NCBI RefSeq assembly: GCF_007752135.1 | Contig: NZ_CP036298.1 | Location: 744,001-808,000 of the forward strand | Origin: Aureliella helgolandensis | Lineage (GTDB): Bacteria > Planctomycetota > Planctomycetia > Pirellulales > Pirellulaceae | Reading direction: 5' to 3' | Length of the DNA stretch: 64,000 bases | Shown: in pieces, positions 10,182 through 19,834 of the stretch | How the letters are laid out: every line of letters starts with the position of its first letter | How positions within the stretch are numbered: position 1 is the stretch's first letter | The notes under the pieces: generated by a model | What the model saw: the letters and a program-made list of their open reading frames with translations, nothing else | What the model was told of the DNA's origin: nothing | Database searches by the model: none | Program-made: the position numbers and the translations under genes

Positions 10182-13100
10182 CTAGTGGGCAGCTGCTTCC
10201 TTACCGTGATTATCTTCCTCATGGCCAGCCGAGCCGTGATCAGCTCCGCCTTCTGCATGAGATTCGCCTGCGTGGCCATGAGCCGCTTCGGCCAATTGGT
10301 CGCGCGTCTTGAGGCGTGGGTGAGTGTTGCGAACCCGAGCTAGATAGCGGGTTCGTGGTTTGATGTTCAGCTCAGCCAGCATGTCGTAGGCACGCGGGGA
10401 GTGCTGCATTTGTGAAACCTTGGTGTTCGGGTCCTTGATGTCACCAAACACGATCGCTTGCGTCGGGCAGGCTGCCTGGCAGGCCGATTGGACTTCGCCA
10501 TCTTCAATAGCGCGTCCCGCATTGCGAGCGTTAATCTTGCCGTTTTGCACGCGTTGGATGCAGTACGAGCACTTTTCCATCACACCGCGGCCACGCACCG
10601 ACACGTCCGGATTGAGGACCAGTTGTTGCAATTTGCGGCTGGCCTCTTCCAACTTGCCTCTCTGCTGCCACCCATAGAAATAACCGTATTCGGTGGTGTA
10701 GTTGAAGTAGTTGAAGCGTCGCACTTTGTACGGGCAATTGTTGCCGCAATAGCGGGTTCCCACGCAGCGGTTGTACGCCATCGTGTTGATGCCTTCTTCG
10801 GTGTGGACCGTGGCAGCAACCGGGCAGACTTGTTCGCAAGGTGCCGTTTCGCAATGGGCACAGGCGACGGGTTGGTGAACCATCTGAGGAGCATCGCGAT
10901 CGCCACGGAAATAGCGGTCGATGCGAATCCAGTGCATCTCACGACCACGGCTGACCTGCTCCTTGCCCACCACGCTGACATTGTTTTCACTTTGGCAGGC
11001 TACGACACAGGAATTGCAACCGGTGCACTTGTTCAAGTCGATCGTCATGCCCCATTGGTAGGCAACCGTCGGATCTTTTTCGAACACGCTCATTGGCTCT
11101 TCCCACAGTGATTCCAGGGGAGGCATGTGCCCACCGAGGTGTTTCACGTAGTCCTTGCCACCTTCTTCAATCTGTTCGAGCGTGCCTTCGCGGACCAAGA
11201 TCGGCGAGCGGCGTTCAATTTCGTCCATCCCCAGATCATCGATCGCGAAGTGATCTTGGGTCGTGGCCAGCGGGTAGGGACGTCCTGTCGGACGCGCCTC
11301 GACGCCTGTAAGCACGTGCATCGCGTCGAGAGCTCGCAACGGGGCTACATCGCGTCCGACTGCAACTTGTTCGTCGCTTGAAACCGCTTCGTCGCGGCAG
11401 ACTCGGCCGTAGCCGATGTGGACCGTTATCGATCCGTGTGCGTGTCCGGGGAGGATGAACGTGGGGACTTCCACTTGCCGCTCTTGATGCACCAAGCGGA
11501 CAATATCCCCCTGCGACAGGTCCAAAGATTCCGCCGTCTTAGGGCTCATCAGGGCCGCATTGTCCCAGACGAGTTTCGTGATAGCTTGCGGCAGCTCTTG
11601 CAACCACACGTTTTTAGCGAAGCGGCCGTCGTAGAGCACGTCGCTGACAACAAAATTGACTTCGAGACTGCCATTCTCCAGTTTGTCGAGGTCCAGTGTG
11701 CCAGCCGGAACTTGTCCCTCTGCCGCAACCAGTTCGAGTGGCTTAGCGGTCACGTCTGCGAGGTAGCCACTGTGCAAAGTCTCGCGCCAGCCGCGACTGG
11801 TGAGTGGCTTGCCAGCCACGATACCAGCGGTTTCGCGAACGATTTCTTCGCCAACTACGGCTTGCCCCAGCAGCAAGGAGAGGATCTCAACGGTACTGCG
11901 ACCATTGAGCAGTGGTAGGATCTGAGGCTGGCAAATGCCGTAACCACCGTCCATTGCCAGTACGTCTCCCCAGCTTTCCAGCTGGTGGGCGACGGGAACC
12001 GACCAAGTGCACTGCATGGCCGACTCGTCTTCGAAATCGGCTAGGTACACCGAGTTTTCGACTTTGGCGAGGGCTTCGCCCAGCTTCACGTTGGCGGGCG
12101 CCGTGTAGACCGGGTTTTCACCCAGGACCCACACTGTATTGATAATGCCTGCGTCGATTTTCCCTACAAGGTCGTCGATACTCTCGGGAGTCACACCTTC
12201 GATGGCCGAGCGACTCGGCATGAGCAACACGGTCTTGCCAACATTTTCCAACTTGTGGTTGATTCGCAAAGCCGTGAGTTGCACGTCGAGCGGCTGATGG
12301 GAACCGACTGTAACGACGCCCGTGCCTTTGTGATTCACTAGATCTTCTGCCATCGCATCGATAAAGCGATCGAGTCTTTCGCTGGAGTCGATTTCATCGA
12401 AGGCGTGCTCGTCGGTGGCCGCATCGGGAGTTGCTCCCCCGGCTACTAGCTCGTCGACGCGAGATTCGAGTCGAGCAATGAAGGCTCCAATTTGGCTGCT
12501 GCGAAGAGCTAAACGCGAATCGGCGGCTGAACCGGTGACGGAAAACCGAGATTCCACCGAATACAGGCGATTCATCTTGCCAGCCACAGGCTCGCGAGAT
12601 TTGGAGTACTGACGCGAATAGAGAAGCATGTTGGGGTCGTTGCCCAACGGGTCGCTATCGAGACAGCAGATAATCTTGGCATCGCTCAAGTCGAGGTGCA
12701 GTTCCGCAGGAGCGCCTGCTGCCTGGGTGCTTGCCGCACGCTGAGCAGAATCGTCGACGGAAGCGAATTGAACCACGGAAGCCTTCGGGAACTTCGCAGC
12801 TGCAGCTGCCACGAGCCGATTGACCGAAGGAGACAGCGAAGGTGCCATGAGGATGGCTAGACCCTCTCCGTCACCGGAGGCCAGGGCATCCAGATTGGCC
12901 CGCGCGAACTCGGTGAACTCCTGCCAGTTGGACTCGGTAAGCTGGCCGTCTAACCGCTTGGCGACTCGTTGAGCGCGATCGGGATCGTACAGCCCCAGAA
13001 CGCAGGCTTGGGAATAGACGTCGGTACCCGCACTGGCAAACCGCGACTTGCCACGCGACAAATCGTTGGGTTCGGAGGCTCGCATCAGGGGGTGATCGGG

Positions 13101-13493
13101 ATTGCCCTCGATCTTAATTGGCCGCCCGTCCATATTGCTCACCAGCAGGTGGACCGCGCGTCCGGCAAGCTCAAAGTTGGAAGCGTAGTGCTTGGCAACT
13201 CCAGCGACGGTGTTTTCCGGGCGCACCACGAAGGCAGCGATTTGGTCCGGTCCGTAGCGGCAGCCAGCCACTCCACCCAGTGCCAGTGAGGCGCTCATCA
13301 GCTTTAGCCAACGACGGCGCGAAACGCCTTCAGGGAATTCGGAAGCCGCTTGTGGGAATTCGCGATGAAGGAACTGTTCGAACTCTGGGGTGTTCTCCAG
13401 CTCATCCACACTTCGCCAGTATGGGCTTGCACCAGTGCTGGCGGAATGATCTCGATTTTTGCCCGTAGTAATCGGAAGCTGCTTTGACTGCAT
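10182..13493 (-). CDS. actB: ACIII subunit ActB (Mo-protein-like plus Fe-S domain)
   Basis: This 1103-residue periplasm-facing subunit has two parts. After a Tat-like signal (SRRRWLKLMSASLALGG, about residues 57-73) comes a molybdopterin-oxidoreductase-like domain, which in ACIII normally holds no molybdenum cofactor. From about residue 830 there is a ferredoxin-like part with four cysteine clusters: CTGCNSCVVAC; CAHCETAPCEQVCP; CVGTRYCGNNCP; and CSYCIQRV with CQAACP. This part wires electrons from quinol to the haems of ActA and ActE. The tail is His-rich (HGHAGESHAEGG...). It is the second gene of the cluster, about 100 bp after actA. Confidence 0.96.
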   Translation of the reverse strand: MQSKQLPITTGKNRDHSASTGASPYWRSVDELENTPEFEQFLHREFPQAASEFPEGVSRRRWLKLMSASLALGGVAGCRYGPDQIAAFVVRPENTVAGVAKHYASNFELAGRAVHLLVSNMDGRPIKIEGNPDHPLMRASEPNDLSRGKSRFASAGTDVYSQACVLGLYDPDRAQRVAKRLDGQLTESNWQEFTEFARANLDALASGDGEGLAILMAPSLSPSVNRLVAAAAAKFPKASVVQFASVDDSAQRAASTQAAGAPAELHLDLSDAKIICCLDSDPLGNDPNMLLYSRQYSKSREPVAGKMNRLYSVESRFSVTGSAADSRLALRSSQIGAFIARLESRVDELVAGGATPDAATDEHAFDEIDSSERLDRFIDAMAEDLVNHKGTGVVTVGSHQPLDVQLTALRINHKLENVGKTVLLMPSRSAIEGVTPESIDDLVGKIDAGIINTVWVLGENPVYTAPANVKLGEALAKVENSVYLADFEDESAMQCTWSVPVAHQLESWGDVLAMDGGYGICQPQILPLLNGRSTVEILSLLLGQAVVGEEIVRETAGIVAGKPLTSRGWRETLHSGYLADVTAKPLELVAAEGQVPAGTLDLDKLENGSLEVNFVVSDVLYDGRFAKNVWLQELPQAITKLVWDNAALMSPKTAESLDLSQGDIVRLVHQERQVEVPTFILPGHAHGSITVHIGYGRVCRDEAVSSDEQVAVGRDVAPLRALDAMHVLTGVEARPTGRPYPLATTQDHFAIDDLGMDEIERRSPILVREGTLEQIEEGGKDYVKHLGGHMPPLESLWEEPMSVFEKDPTVAYQWGMTIDLNKCTGCNSCVVACQSENNVSVVGKEQVSRGREMHWIRIDRYFRGDRDAPQMVHQPVACAHCETAPCEQVCPVAATVHTEEGINTMAYNRCVGTRYCGNNCPYKVRRFNYFNYTTEYGYFYGWQQRGKLEEASRKLQQLVLNPDVSVRGRGVMEKCSYCIQRVQNGKINARNAGRAIEDGEVQSACQAACPTQAIVFGDIKDPNTKVSQMQHSPRAYDMLAELNIKPRTRYLARVRNTHPRLKTRDQLAEAAHGHAGESHAEGGADHGSAGHEEDNHGKEAAAH

Positions 13494-13591
13494 CTTATTG
13501 ATTGCCTGAAGTACTTTCGCTCGGGAATTTGCCCGAACCCAATGAAATCACGATTCGACTCAATCACACTCGCTGCATCGCTACCGCTGTC

Positions 13592-14284
13592 TTAGCGGTG
13601 GCACACGGCGCAGTTGGTCTTGGGGTTGATCTGATGCTCTTCGCGCAACTTAGCACCAATCTCTTCTCTGGTTCCTTCGCCCTCAGCTGGTTCCCAATCC
13701 AATTTGGTCACAAATTCGACGGGCCGCAAATTGGGCTCTGGGTTGTTGTGGCACTCGATGCACCACTTCATGGACAAGGTTTTTTCTTGGTAAACCTTCT
13801 CCATCGTGTCAATGCGACCGTGGCAGCTGACGCAGCTCACGCCACGGTTGACGTGTGCCGAGTGGTTGAAAAACACGAAGTCGGGTAGGCGGTGGATTTT
13901 CACCCATGGCACCGATTCGCCCGTTTCCCAACTCTCATGAACTGCCCGCAATTTCTCGCTGGCTGGATGCACGGCTGACAATTTGGGGGCACCATCGGCC
14001 TCCATCGGACTGTGGCAATTGATGCACGTCGCGGTGGGGGGAATCGTGGCCGCAGCCGCCTTGTCCACGTTGACGTGGCAATAACGACAGTCCATTTTCA
14101 ATTCACCTGCGTGAATCTTATGGCTGAACGGGACGGGCTGTGTAGGCTGAAACCCTGGGTTCAGGGTAACGTCATCAGTAGCACCTAGGAACATCGTGCC
14201 GGCAAAGCCAGCGCCCCCAAGTGCGAAAACTCCCAGCATCGGCAGGAATTTATTGGTCCATCGTGGAAAAAGAAATCGAGTCAT
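13592..14284 (-). CDS. actA: ACIII pentaheme cytochrome c subunit ActA
   Basis: This 230-residue protein has an N-terminal membrane anchor (about residues 13-33) and five CxxCH haem-binding motifs at about residues 66, 87, 151, 175 and 225 (CRYCH, CINCH, CVSCH, CIECH, CAVCH). Five haems is the number known for ActA of alternative complex III. It also has His residues suited to sixth-ligand roles (FSHKIH, FNHSAH). It would transfer electrons from ActB outwards to the oxidase-bound cytochrome. It is the first gene of the cluster, preceded by about 1.1 kb without a convincing gene, so the main promoter should lie there. Confidence 0.95.
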   Translation of the reverse strand: MTRFLFPRWTNKFLPMLGVFALGGAGFAGTMFLGATDDVTLNPGFQPTQPVPFSHKIHAGELKMDCRYCHVNVDKAAAATIPPTATCINCHSPMEADGAPKLSAVHPASEKLRAVHESWETGESVPWVKIHRLPDFVFFNHSAHVNRGVSCVSCHGRIDTMEKVYQEKTLSMKWCIECHNNPEPNLRPVEFVTKLDWEPAEGEGTREEIGAKLREEHQINPKTNCAVCHR

Positions 14285-15389
14285 AGTCCTAGCGATGAGT
14301 TGGTCGCGGGGGGCCTGAAACTTGGGCAGCCATGAGCTGCCGTTGTAATCACGGACCGTCCGCAGAAAGCCGGAGTTATGGGGTTAAAGCAAGCGTGTGG
14401 TTATATAGCTTGCGCCTCGCTGCGACACAATATGAACACACACTGTACAGCATTTTGGCACTGGTTTTATGAATCGCGCCCAGTATCACCGCTGATCCCA
14501 CTTTTGTTCAAGGGCACAGGCGCCTCAATCTGGATGCAATTTACGCGACAAATGGTCGCATTGCCCCACCAAGCTGCGCCAGATGTCTGGTTGATCCAAT
14601 CGACACGTTCATCTTGGGAGCTAGCAAGCGCTTGGCGATTGACGAATCGCTCTTCTGTCTAGCGTGTAGACACCGACCCAATTCTCTCTTCAACGCAACG
14701 CTTCTTTCCTGCTCGCTGGCTGGTGGAAAAGCTTCACCCGCAGTGCAAACAAGGAGTGAAGGTGGCCGCTATCTGGGGATTAGGGGGGCAGTCGCCGCAT
14801 TAAGGCTGGGCCGCATTTGCATTCAGCAAGCCGTACGCTAATTGTTGATTAGGTTGCAGTTTCAATTTCAATGCTGGAATCGTTCCCCGAATCGAATTGG
14901 AGCTGTCTCCTATCCAGCTTGCTCACACTGGGGATTGAGATTTTAACAATCCCTGAAGTGGCGGATGGGACTCTGTTTCGACAGCTTGGACTGAGGCCAG
15001 GGAGGAAAGCTGCTATTGGCCAGGCAGTCCAGGTTCCCGCACCCCGCGGATGCGGCTCTTCCTGGGGATCCGAATCTCGCCCCCCTATATTCTCTATAAC
15101 CCGCCATCTGGTCTGATGGGATAGCTGACTGTGACCAAACTCCATATATCTGACCTTGCTCCATCTCAAGAGCAACCCATGCTTCTTTTGCCGCTCATTC
15201 TCAGTAGACCCGTATCTATACCGAGAGCAGGCATGCAATTTTGTCCAGTCGCTGCAGCCCCCGCAGTCTCGGACAATTTGGCGAGCAGCGCTGGATCCGT
15301 CGTTTGGTCCGTCGCCTTAAGGTGGCTTCGGTGCTACGGCACGCCTTGGGACTTGTCTTTATCGCAACATCTTTTAACGAGGGGCGTCG
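14285..15389. other. Long intergenic region, divergent upstream zone
   Basis: About 1.1 kb separates actA (minus) from the HD-GYP-like gene (plus). The open frames here are short, mutually overlapping and low in recognisable content. The longest, 14849-15238 minus, shows no family features. The region must contain the promoters of the respiratory cluster and of the plus-strand gene, but I cannot place a promoter or operator with confidence. I see no tRNA or repeat. Confidence 0.6.
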
Positions 15390-16655
15390 ATGGAACGATA
15401 TGATGTTTCAATCGACCATTTGCGTCTGGGAACCATCTCAGATGCCGACATCACGCATTCGGTGCACGGCACGCTTCTTCCCAGCGGGGGGTTGCTAACC
15501 CGTGCTTTTTTGCAGCGTCTGCGGGCTCGCGGTATTTCCCAGGTTTCCGTCGATGCAACCCATCTTGGCTGCCTGACCGATGAAGGGGTGCGCCTGCTCA
15601 AGCAGCGGCGCGATGGGACCCAAAAAAACCGCGATCCTGGACACGACTCGCTGGCGTCGTTTTTTTCCGATGACTCTCCCCTGTTTGCTCGCCGAACCAA
15701 TCGCGCTGGCGAAGCCTACTCTGAGGAGCGAGCGCAGCGGTTTCGACAAAGTCTGGAAAACGCGATTGGCATTTTTGAAGTGCTCGGGGCAGAGGTTCAA
15801 GAGGTCCCCAGCTCAATGATGGCAGAAATGTGCGGACTTCCCGCACGTTTGGCAGAGATGCTGCTCGAAGATGCGGATCAATCGCTTTCGGTCTTGGAGT
15901 GCGACGCAACAGCAACGCCGCTGAGCAATCGCTGCTCGCAAATGTCTTTGCTCGCTATGTCCACCGGGATGGAATTGGGACTCTCCGATTCGGAACTAGC
16001 CAGCCTTGGTCAAGCTGGGCTTCTGCATGATCTCGGGTTGTTTCTGTTGCCACCGAAATTCCGAAATCCAACTACCGCTTACAACGCCAGCGATCTTGGC
16101 ATCTATCAATCGCATCCCTATTTGACTTTGCGACTGTTGGAGGGAGTGCACCGCATTTCGGAACTGGTTCGCGTGCTGATTCTACAGGTGCATGAGAATG
16201 CCGACGGCAGCGGATTTCCACGAAACTTCAAATCGCATCGGCTCCATCCTTTGACACGGATATTGCAAGTCGTGGAGGTTTACCTCTCGCTGGTCAATCC
16301 TGGACAAGGTCGCCCCGCCTTGTTGCCTCACGATGCCCTGACATTTCTCCTCTTCCAGTGCCAGAAGGGGAATTTCTCGCCTCAGGTCCTACGGGCGTTC
16401 ATCAATCAGATCACGCTGTTCCCGATTGGCAGCCACGTGCTTCTCAATGACGGCCAGCAGGCAACGGTCGTCCGCCGGAATGCAGACCAGTACGATCAGC
16501 CTTTTGTCATCTTCAATAATGACGCCCGTGGCCAGCCACAAGCCCTGGCTGGTACGGAGCTCAGGATCGTCTCCCCACTCGTTCGCGATCAACATTCGCA
16601 GATGCGATTGGAAAAAGAGATACTAGCATCACTAACGCTCGATTCTCTGATTTAA
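15390..16655 (+). CDS. Degenerate HD-GYP-like protein
   Basis: This 421-residue protein has a central domain related to the HD-GYP subclass of phosphohydrolases that degrade cyclic di-GMP. Visible parts are the HD pair in LLHDLGLFLLPPKF, a His in YQSHPYLTLRLLE, and VHENADGSGFPR, which corresponds to HHExxDGxGYP. The first His of the HHE triad is Val, and the Asp expected in the following aDxxxA helix is absent (LQVVEVYLSL), so metal binding may be incomplete. The C-terminal part (IGSHVLLNDGQQATVV) resembles the segment that follows HD-GYP domains in PilZ-linked proteins. The N-terminal 150 residues are not recognised. It is a single gene with a purine-rich GAGGGGCG stretch before the ATG. Confidence 0.8.
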   Translation: MERYDVSIDHLRLGTISDADITHSVHGTLLPSGGLLTRAFLQRLRARGISQVSVDATHLGCLTDEGVRLLKQRRDGTQKNRDPGHDSLASFFSDDSPLFARRTNRAGEAYSEERAQRFRQSLENAIGIFEVLGAEVQEVPSSMMAEMCGLPARLAEMLLEDADQSLSVLECDATATPLSNRCSQMSLLAMSTGMELGLSDSELASLGQAGLLHDLGLFLLPPKFRNPTTAYNASDLGIYQSHPYLTLRLLEGVHRISELVRVLILQVHENADGSGFPRNFKSHRLHPLTRILQVVEVYLSLVNPGQGRPALLPHDALTFLLFQCQKGNFSPQVLRAFINQITLFPIGSHVLLNDGQQATVVRRNADQYDQPFVIFNNDARGQPQALAGTELRIVSPLVRDQHSQMRLEKEILASLTLDSLI

Positions 16656-17110
16656 GCTAGCTTCGGTGTCGACGATATTGCCGAATCCCCCAACTTTGAC
16701 GATTGTGCCAAGTTTCTTAGGGTGATTCACCGATAAAACCTTCAATAGCTTGCCACGGGGAAGATTGTAGAGGGAGACTCTGCGTCACAGCTGGATGTTC
16801 CCGGCGCTCCGGAGAGGGGGCAACGCTGCTGGTTTTAGGGGGAGCGATGTTCCTATTCGCTAGGGAAGAGGATTTTCTCTCAGCACACCTGTGGGGATGT
16901 GGAGAGGTGAATGCACCGGGGCCCCTCGTTGCATGAGCAGCTGCGGCGATAGCCGCCGGCTTTCGCGCCCAGGATATGGGGTGACGCAATCTAGGGTCGA
17001 CCAGGCCTCGACCACATGGCCATACGGCCCGCAATGCACCGCCCCGAAGCTCAAGGCGACATCAATTTCGAGCGCTTTGATCCAACCGACAAGCTCATTG
17101 CTGATGGATT
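16656..17110. other. Intergenic region without a recognisable gene
   Basis: About 450 bp lie between the HD-GYP-like gene and the TolC-like gene, both on the plus strand. Only short overlapping frames are present and none has a family signature. The promoter of the TolC-like gene is presumably here. I see no repeat or RNA gene. Confidence 0.5.
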
Positions 17111-17119
17111 GTGGCTGCC

Positions 17120-19807
17120 ATGAATCTTTTTTCCACTTCGATCGACGGTGAGCGGCAGTGTGGGCAGAAGCCCGTCCGCTGGGAGCCCGTCCGCTGGGAG
17201 CCCGTCCGCTGGGAGCCCGTCCGCTGGGAGCACTGTGTCCTCCTCGCGCTGGCACTGCTGTCTGGTTTTCTGACGAGTGGATGTTCGCGCACCCGGTATC
17301 GCCATTCCGCAGATAGCGAATCTTATTGTTTGATTGACAGCCGTCAGAACGACCCGCTGTGGAACGTTCCAGCCCAGACGGTGGAGCCTCAGCCCGCGTC
17401 GCGGATGTACTTGGGCGCGGAGCAGGATTGTGGGCCTAAGCCCCAGGACGATGCGGCAGCTCGCCAGTACATGAATGCTCCCGACGGGAAGAAGAACACG
17501 AAGTACTATGGGCCAATCCCCACCAACCCCCACACGGAGAACCCGGTTTGGCTCGACTACCTGCCGCGGAACGAAGAGGGGCAAATTCCCTTCACGCAAC
17601 CGCTGGCCATCGATCTGTCGCTCCTGCACAGTCGTGACTACCAAACGCAATTCGAGAGCGTTTACCTCACTGCACTGAATCTCTCTGGCAATCGCTTTGA
17701 GTTCGATACGCAGTGGTTTGGGGGAACATCCACCAGTTTTGCAGCTACCGGTGCCGATCTCGGCGACCAGCGCTCGCTGAACGTCGTCAGCGACCGGCTC
17801 GGGCTGACGCGCAACTTGGCCGGCGGTGGGCAATTCGCCACCAGTATCCTAAATAGTCTTTTTTGGGATTTTGGCAACGGAGGTGTTCAAGGGGGCTCGG
17901 CTGCCCTCGTCACCTCTTTCACGCAACCACTGCTGCGGGGAGCCTTTCGCCATGTGCGGTTGGAGAATCTGACGCAATCTGAGCGAGATTTGCTATATGC
18001 CGTACGTGATTTTGCGAGATTTCGCCGGACGTACTACGTCGATATTTCGACGAGCTACCTGAGCCTTCTGACCCAAGTGCAAGCCATTCGCAACTCGCAG
18101 GCCAACGTTCAGAATTTGCGCCGCAATTTGGACGAGCATGAACTGTTGGTTTCACTGGAGATGGTGTCTCAGATACAAGTCGACCAGATATTCCAGCAAT
18201 ATCAATCTGGCCGGCTTTCGCTTCTTTCATCCCAGCAGAATCTAGCTGCGTCCTTCGATGGTTTTAAATTCGACTTGGGACTTCCCCCCTGGATCCCGCT
18301 GGAGATCGACGAATCGTTACTCGCGCCTTTTGAACTCGTGAGCCCAGAATTGCTGCAGTTGCAGACTGAAGCTCAGACGCTCTACGAGAGTCTCGTGCAA
18401 TTTCTTCCTCCAAGCATTGCACCTGAGGAGGTGTTGCAGGCAGGCTTCCTCGAGTACGAGCAGCTCCGCGGGCGCGTCGATGCCTTGCTACCGGAGGTCG
18501 AAGCAGAATTGGCGATTTGGCAAGCCCGACTGGAGCGGACCGCGGCAAGCGCCCTTCAGCAAGACGACCAACTCGATTTGCAGCAGCAGTTGACCCTTGC
18601 GCAGCGGACGCAGCAGAGTCTGTCGGACCTCAAGACCCTCCTGAACGCGCGTCCCGCGTTTGACCGGGGACTGAGGGAAACGCTGGAGCAGTACGGCCAA
18701 CCGTTCACCGCCTCCGACGTAACTGCGGATGGAAAGCCACGGCTTTCGCTGGCGGAGCGCATTACGCAGCGAACCGAGCCGCTCGAAGAGGCTGACGTTG
18801 AGGGGATTCTGCCGCGTGAAGAGGTTGATCCACGCATTGCCGCATGGTCCGCCTTGCAACTGGCGGTCGGAGAGCGGCTGCGAGAAGATATTTCGGAGTT
18901 GTACGTAGCGCAAACGCAAGTGCGTTTGTTTCTGATCAACATTGATCCCCAAGCGATTGAGTCGGAATCGGCTATTACGTTTGCTCATCAAAATCGCTTA
19001 GATCTAATGAACAGCAAGGCTACGGTGATGGATGCATTTCGCAAAGTGGAAGTCGCCGCGGACGCTCTGGAAAGCGATTTGAGTGTGTCGGGGAGCGTCG
19101 CCTTGGGAAGCGATCCCTCCAAAAACAATCCATTTCGTTTCGACTCGTCCGCCAATCGCTATCGGGTCGGCGTTGAGTTCGATGGCCCACTGAACCGTCT
19201 CAATGAACGCAATGCCTATCGCGCTAGCCAGATTCGATACCAGCAGGCGAGTCGCGGCTATATGTCAGACCGCGATCGAGTTGCCAATGAAGTGCGATCC
19301 ATTTTGCGGCAACTGGAACTGAGTCGACTCAATTTCCAGATTGCGCGGCAGCAGTTGGTAGCGGCAACACGCCAAGTGGATCAGGCGCAAATCGATCTCA
19401 GACGCAGTACGCAAGCCGAGTCCAATTTGACCCTGTTCCTGCTCCAGGCCTTGCAGGGAATGCTCGATTCGAAGAACAATTTAATTTCCAACTGGATCCA
19501 ATACCGCGTTCAGAAAATGCGGCTATTCGCGGCCTTGGAAATGTTGTACCTCGATGAGAATGGCGTGTGGATCAACGAAACCACAGGCTTGAAAGACCTC
19601 GCCGACTTCAAGCAAATAGACACCGAGTACTTTCCTGCCCATTGGCGGCATGCCCCCATAGCTCCCAACCTGGAGGCCTTGAGGCCAACCTCCAATCCAG
19701 AGGGTTTCGAGACGATCGATGCGGGAACACCCGTTGCCGAAGAGGCCGAGCCCTTCGAGCTTCCCTTGGAGTTGTCTGGGTTTCCCGAGGTGCCGCCAGT
19801 GCCTTAG
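17120..19807 (+). CDS. TolC-like outer-membrane efflux lipoprotein
   Basis: This is a probable outer-membrane channel component of an efflux or secretion system. A hydrophobic stretch HCVLLALALLSGFLTSGC ends in a lipobox-like Cys at about residue 55. The remainder is rich in long alpha-helical, Gln/Leu/Arg-rich segments with the two-fold repeat typical of TolC proteins (for example LRQLELSRLNFQIARQQLVAATRQVDQAQIDL near residue 730). At about 895 residues it is almost twice the classical TolC length, as seen in other planctomycete proteins. Four PVRWE repeats lie before the signal core and give an unusually long n-region. Starts at GTG 17111 or ATG 17120 are both possible. No pump or adaptor gene is adjacent. 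Confidence 0.82.
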   Translation: MNLFSTSIDGERQCGQKPVRWEPVRWEPVRWEPVRWEHCVLLALALLSGFLTSGCSRTRYRHSADSESYCLIDSRQNDPLWNVPAQTVEPQPASRMYLGAEQDCGPKPQDDAAARQYMNAPDGKKNTKYYGPIPTNPHTENPVWLDYLPRNEEGQIPFTQPLAIDLSLLHSRDYQTQFESVYLTALNLSGNRFEFDTQWFGGTSTSFAATGADLGDQRSLNVVSDRLGLTRNLAGGGQFATSILNSLFWDFGNGGVQGGSAALVTSFTQPLLRGAFRHVRLENLTQSERDLLYAVRDFARFRRTYYVDISTSYLSLLTQVQAIRNSQANVQNLRRNLDEHELLVSLEMVSQIQVDQIFQQYQSGRLSLLSSQQNLAASFDGFKFDLGLPPWIPLEIDESLLAPFELVSPELLQLQTEAQTLYESLVQFLPPSIAPEEVLQAGFLEYEQLRGRVDALLPEVEAELAIWQARLERTAASALQQDDQLDLQQQLTLAQRTQQSLSDLKTLLNARPAFDRGLRETLEQYGQPFTASDVTADGKPRLSLAERITQRTEPLEEADVEGILPREEVDPRIAAWSALQLAVGERLREDISELYVAQTQVRLFLINIDPQAIESESAITFAHQNRLDLMNSKATVMDAFRKVEVAADALESDLSVSGSVALGSDPSKNNPFRFDSSANRYRVGVEFDGPLNRLNERNAYRASQIRYQQASRGYMSDRDRVANEVRSILRQLELSRLNFQIARQQLVAATRQVDQAQIDLRRSTQAESNLTLFLLQALQGMLDSKNNLISNWIQYRVQKMRLFAALEMLYLDENGVWINETTGLKDLADFKQIDTEYFPAHWRHAPIAPNLEALRPTSNPEGFETIDAGTPVAEEAEPFELPLELSGFPEVPPVP
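17171..17230 (+). repeat. Four perfect 15-bp tandem repeats in a coding region
   Basis: The unit CCCGTCCGCTGGGAG occurs four times without a mismatch and encodes PVRWE four times in the TolC-like gene. Copy-number change would keep the reading frame because the unit is a multiple of three. It sits between the start codon and the signal-peptide core. Confidence 0.95.
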
Positions 19808-19834
19808 TAACGTGCCGTAGAAACGTAGAGCCGG

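Noticed and set aside
14849-15238. A 129-codon minus-strand frame in the gap before the HD-GYP-like gene
   Set aside because: There is no recognisable domain, signal or operon link; too weak to call a gene.
16717-17034. A gene in the gap before the TolC-like gene
   Set aside because: Only short, Arg/Pro/Ser-rich overlapping frames are present on both strands.
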